Shown piece after piece: positions 63,068-64,000 of a stretch of 64,000 nucleotides of DNA. Each line of letters starts with the position of its first letter. Position 1 is the stretch's first letter. The notes below the pieces were generated by a model, which made no database searches, was not told the origin of the DNA, and saw nothing but the letters and a program-made list of their open reading frames with translations. The stretch is from Bartonella schoenbuchensis R1 (lineage in GTDB: Bacteria > Pseudomonadota > Alphaproteobacteria > Rhizobiales > Rhizobiaceae): NCBI RefSeq assembly GCF_002022685.1, contig NZ_CP019789.1:62001-126000 (forward strand), given 5' to 3'. The position numbers and the translations under genes were made by a program.

Positions 63068-64000
63068 TCATTCGTGTTCTGTTTCAGAAAATTCTTGTGG
63101 TTTGAAATAATAGACTGTTGAACAAAATTCACATGTGACTGAAATTTGTTGGTTTTCGACTGTTTGAGCACGTTCTTCAGTAGAAAATTTATCTAATATC
63201 ATTTTAATTTTTTTGCGTGAGCAAGAACATTGAGCCACAATAGAAGAGGCTTTAAAAACTGTAACGCCTTGTTCATGAAAAAGACGGAACAGTAGCCGTT
63301 TAGGACCAACTTGAGGGTCTGTAAGCTCTTCATTTTCAATGGTTTTAGTGAGTACTTTAACTTCTTGCCATTGATCTTTAAGTTGGGCATGAGTTTTGGT
63401 TTCTTTTACTTGTTTATGTGTTATATGCGTTTTATGATAGGGTGATGCTTGAGGCAAAAGTTGGGTTAAAATACCCCCTGCTCGCCAGGTTTTTGTTAAT
63501 TTTCCTTGGTGATCATGATTGATTAACATGGCGACTGCCAAACGGATATCTGTGGAGATTTGTTCTGATTGATCAAAATAAGTACAGGCAACCTCTTGTA
63601 AATTTGATCCATCTAATGCGACAATTCCTTGATAGCGTTTCGTATGGGAACCTTGATCGATGGTAAATGCTAAGGTTCCTTTGCCAAGCAGCATTTTTGA
63701 AGATGTTTGACCATTGGTTATTGCTTGTTTTAAACTTTTTTCATCAAAGCGAGCGTAACCACGCAGCTGAGAGGGAGTAGTAAAGTCACATACCAGCATA
63801 TTTACTGGTCCATTAGAGTGAGTTTGTAAGATAAATTTCCCTTTAATTTTGAGTGATGTTCCAAGCAGAACGGTTAAAACCAAAGCTTCTGCCAAAAGAT
63901 AAGAGACAGGTTCAGGATATTGATGGCTTGTAAGAATAGAGTTTACAGCTTCTCCAAGTTGTACAATACGTCCACGCACATCAAGTCCTTCAACTTGAAA
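63068..64000 (-). CDS. hslO: Redox-regulated chaperone Hsp33, 5' end outside window
   Basis: Hsp33 is activated by oxidative stress and holds unfolding proteins. The frame is open to the window edge; codons before the apparent Met at 63979 read FQVEGLDV then RGRIVQLGEAVNSIL, which is the normal internal sequence, so the true start lies beyond 64000. The C-terminal zinc switch has the cysteines CSCSRKK and CEFCSTVYYF (C-x-C ... C-x-x-C). The substrate-binding part contains GNSL-like GSNLQEVACTYFDQSEQ. It is convergent with smrA. Confidence 0.95.
   Translation of the reverse strand, partial: FQVEGLDVRGRIVQLGEAVNSILTSHQYPEPVSYLLAEALVLTVLLGTSLKIKGKFILQTHSNGPVNMLVCDFTTPSQLRGYARFDEKSLKQAITNGQTSSKMLLGKGTLAFTIDQGSHTKRYQGIVALDGSNLQEVACTYFDQSEQISTDIRLAVAMLINHDHQGKLTKTWRAGGILTQLLPQASPYHKTHITHKQVKETKTHAQLKDQWQEVKVLTKTIENEELTDPQVGPKRLLFRLFHEQGVTVFKASSIVAQCSCSRKKIKMILDKFSTEERAQTVENQQISVTCEFCSTVYYFKPQEFSETEHE

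Overview
The window is chromosomal DNA of a low-GC alphaproteobacterium of the order Rhizobiales, most probably a Bartonella species. The protein sequences and gene order are rhizobial: hemW-rdgB facing hrcA-grpE, dnaK-dnaJ, def-fmt-truA, aroA-cmk-rpsA, secB-fxsA beside timA-smrA, and a ChvG/ChvI pair of the kind called BatS/BatR in Bartonella. The base composition is AT-rich and many intergenic gaps are long and gene-poor, as in Bartonella genomes. The species cannot be named from the sequence alone.

Layout. 1-5.8 kb: partial dapE, hemW-rdgB (minus), then hrcA and grpE (plus), and thpR (minus). 5.8-11.5 kb: gene-poor DNA around the batR-batS two-component operon and a periplasmic copper chaperone. 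11.5-14.7 kb: dnaK and dnaJ with a strong terminator between them. 15.8-27.6 kb: argB, an EamA transporter, lepA, dapD, a LOG-family gene, truA/fmt/def, rmuC, a lytic-transglycosylase-like lipoprotein, a DUF1150 gene and nth. 27.7-32.0 kb: rpmI-rplT and pheS-pheT. 32.3-35.9 kb: a sitABCD-type Mn/Fe ABC importer with a Mur/Fur-like palindrome just before its first gene, followed by a candidate small RNA. 36.2-47.0 kb: a DUF454 protein, pncB and a giant cyclic beta-1,2-glucan synthase. 47.2-51.6 kb: aroA-cmk-rpsA (minus) and a FYDLN-acid protein. 51.7-64 kb: tRNA-Ala(GGC), ilvD, mutS, maeB, secB, fxsA, timA, smrA and partial hslO.

The genes are mainly housekeeping: protein folding and heat shock (hrcA, grpE, dnaK, dnaJ, secB, hslO), translation (rpmI, rplT, pheST, rpsA, lepA, fmt, def, truA, tRNA-Ala), lysine/murein precursors (dapD, dapE), envelope sensing and osmoprotection (batRS, cyclic glucan synthase), metal supply (sit, copper chaperone) and DNA repair (nth, mutS, rmuC, rdgB). 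I saw no prophage, insertion sequence, CRISPR array, rRNA operon or defence island, and no obviously new multi-gene system.

Two observations stand out. First, at least eight coding breaks and one tRNA acceptor-stem defect are each explained by one base missing from a homopolymer run (grpE, LOG gene, fmt, DUF1150 gene, ilvD, mutS three times, tRNA-Ala). This fits systematic homopolymer under-calling in the assembly, or less likely real slippage in a mutS-defective strain. Such genes are annotated here across the break. Second, the 180 bases after the sit operon hold three consecutive hairpins, the first two with CCTCCT or CTCCTCCC in their loops and the third a textbook terminator. This looks like an anti-Shine-Dalgarno small RNA.
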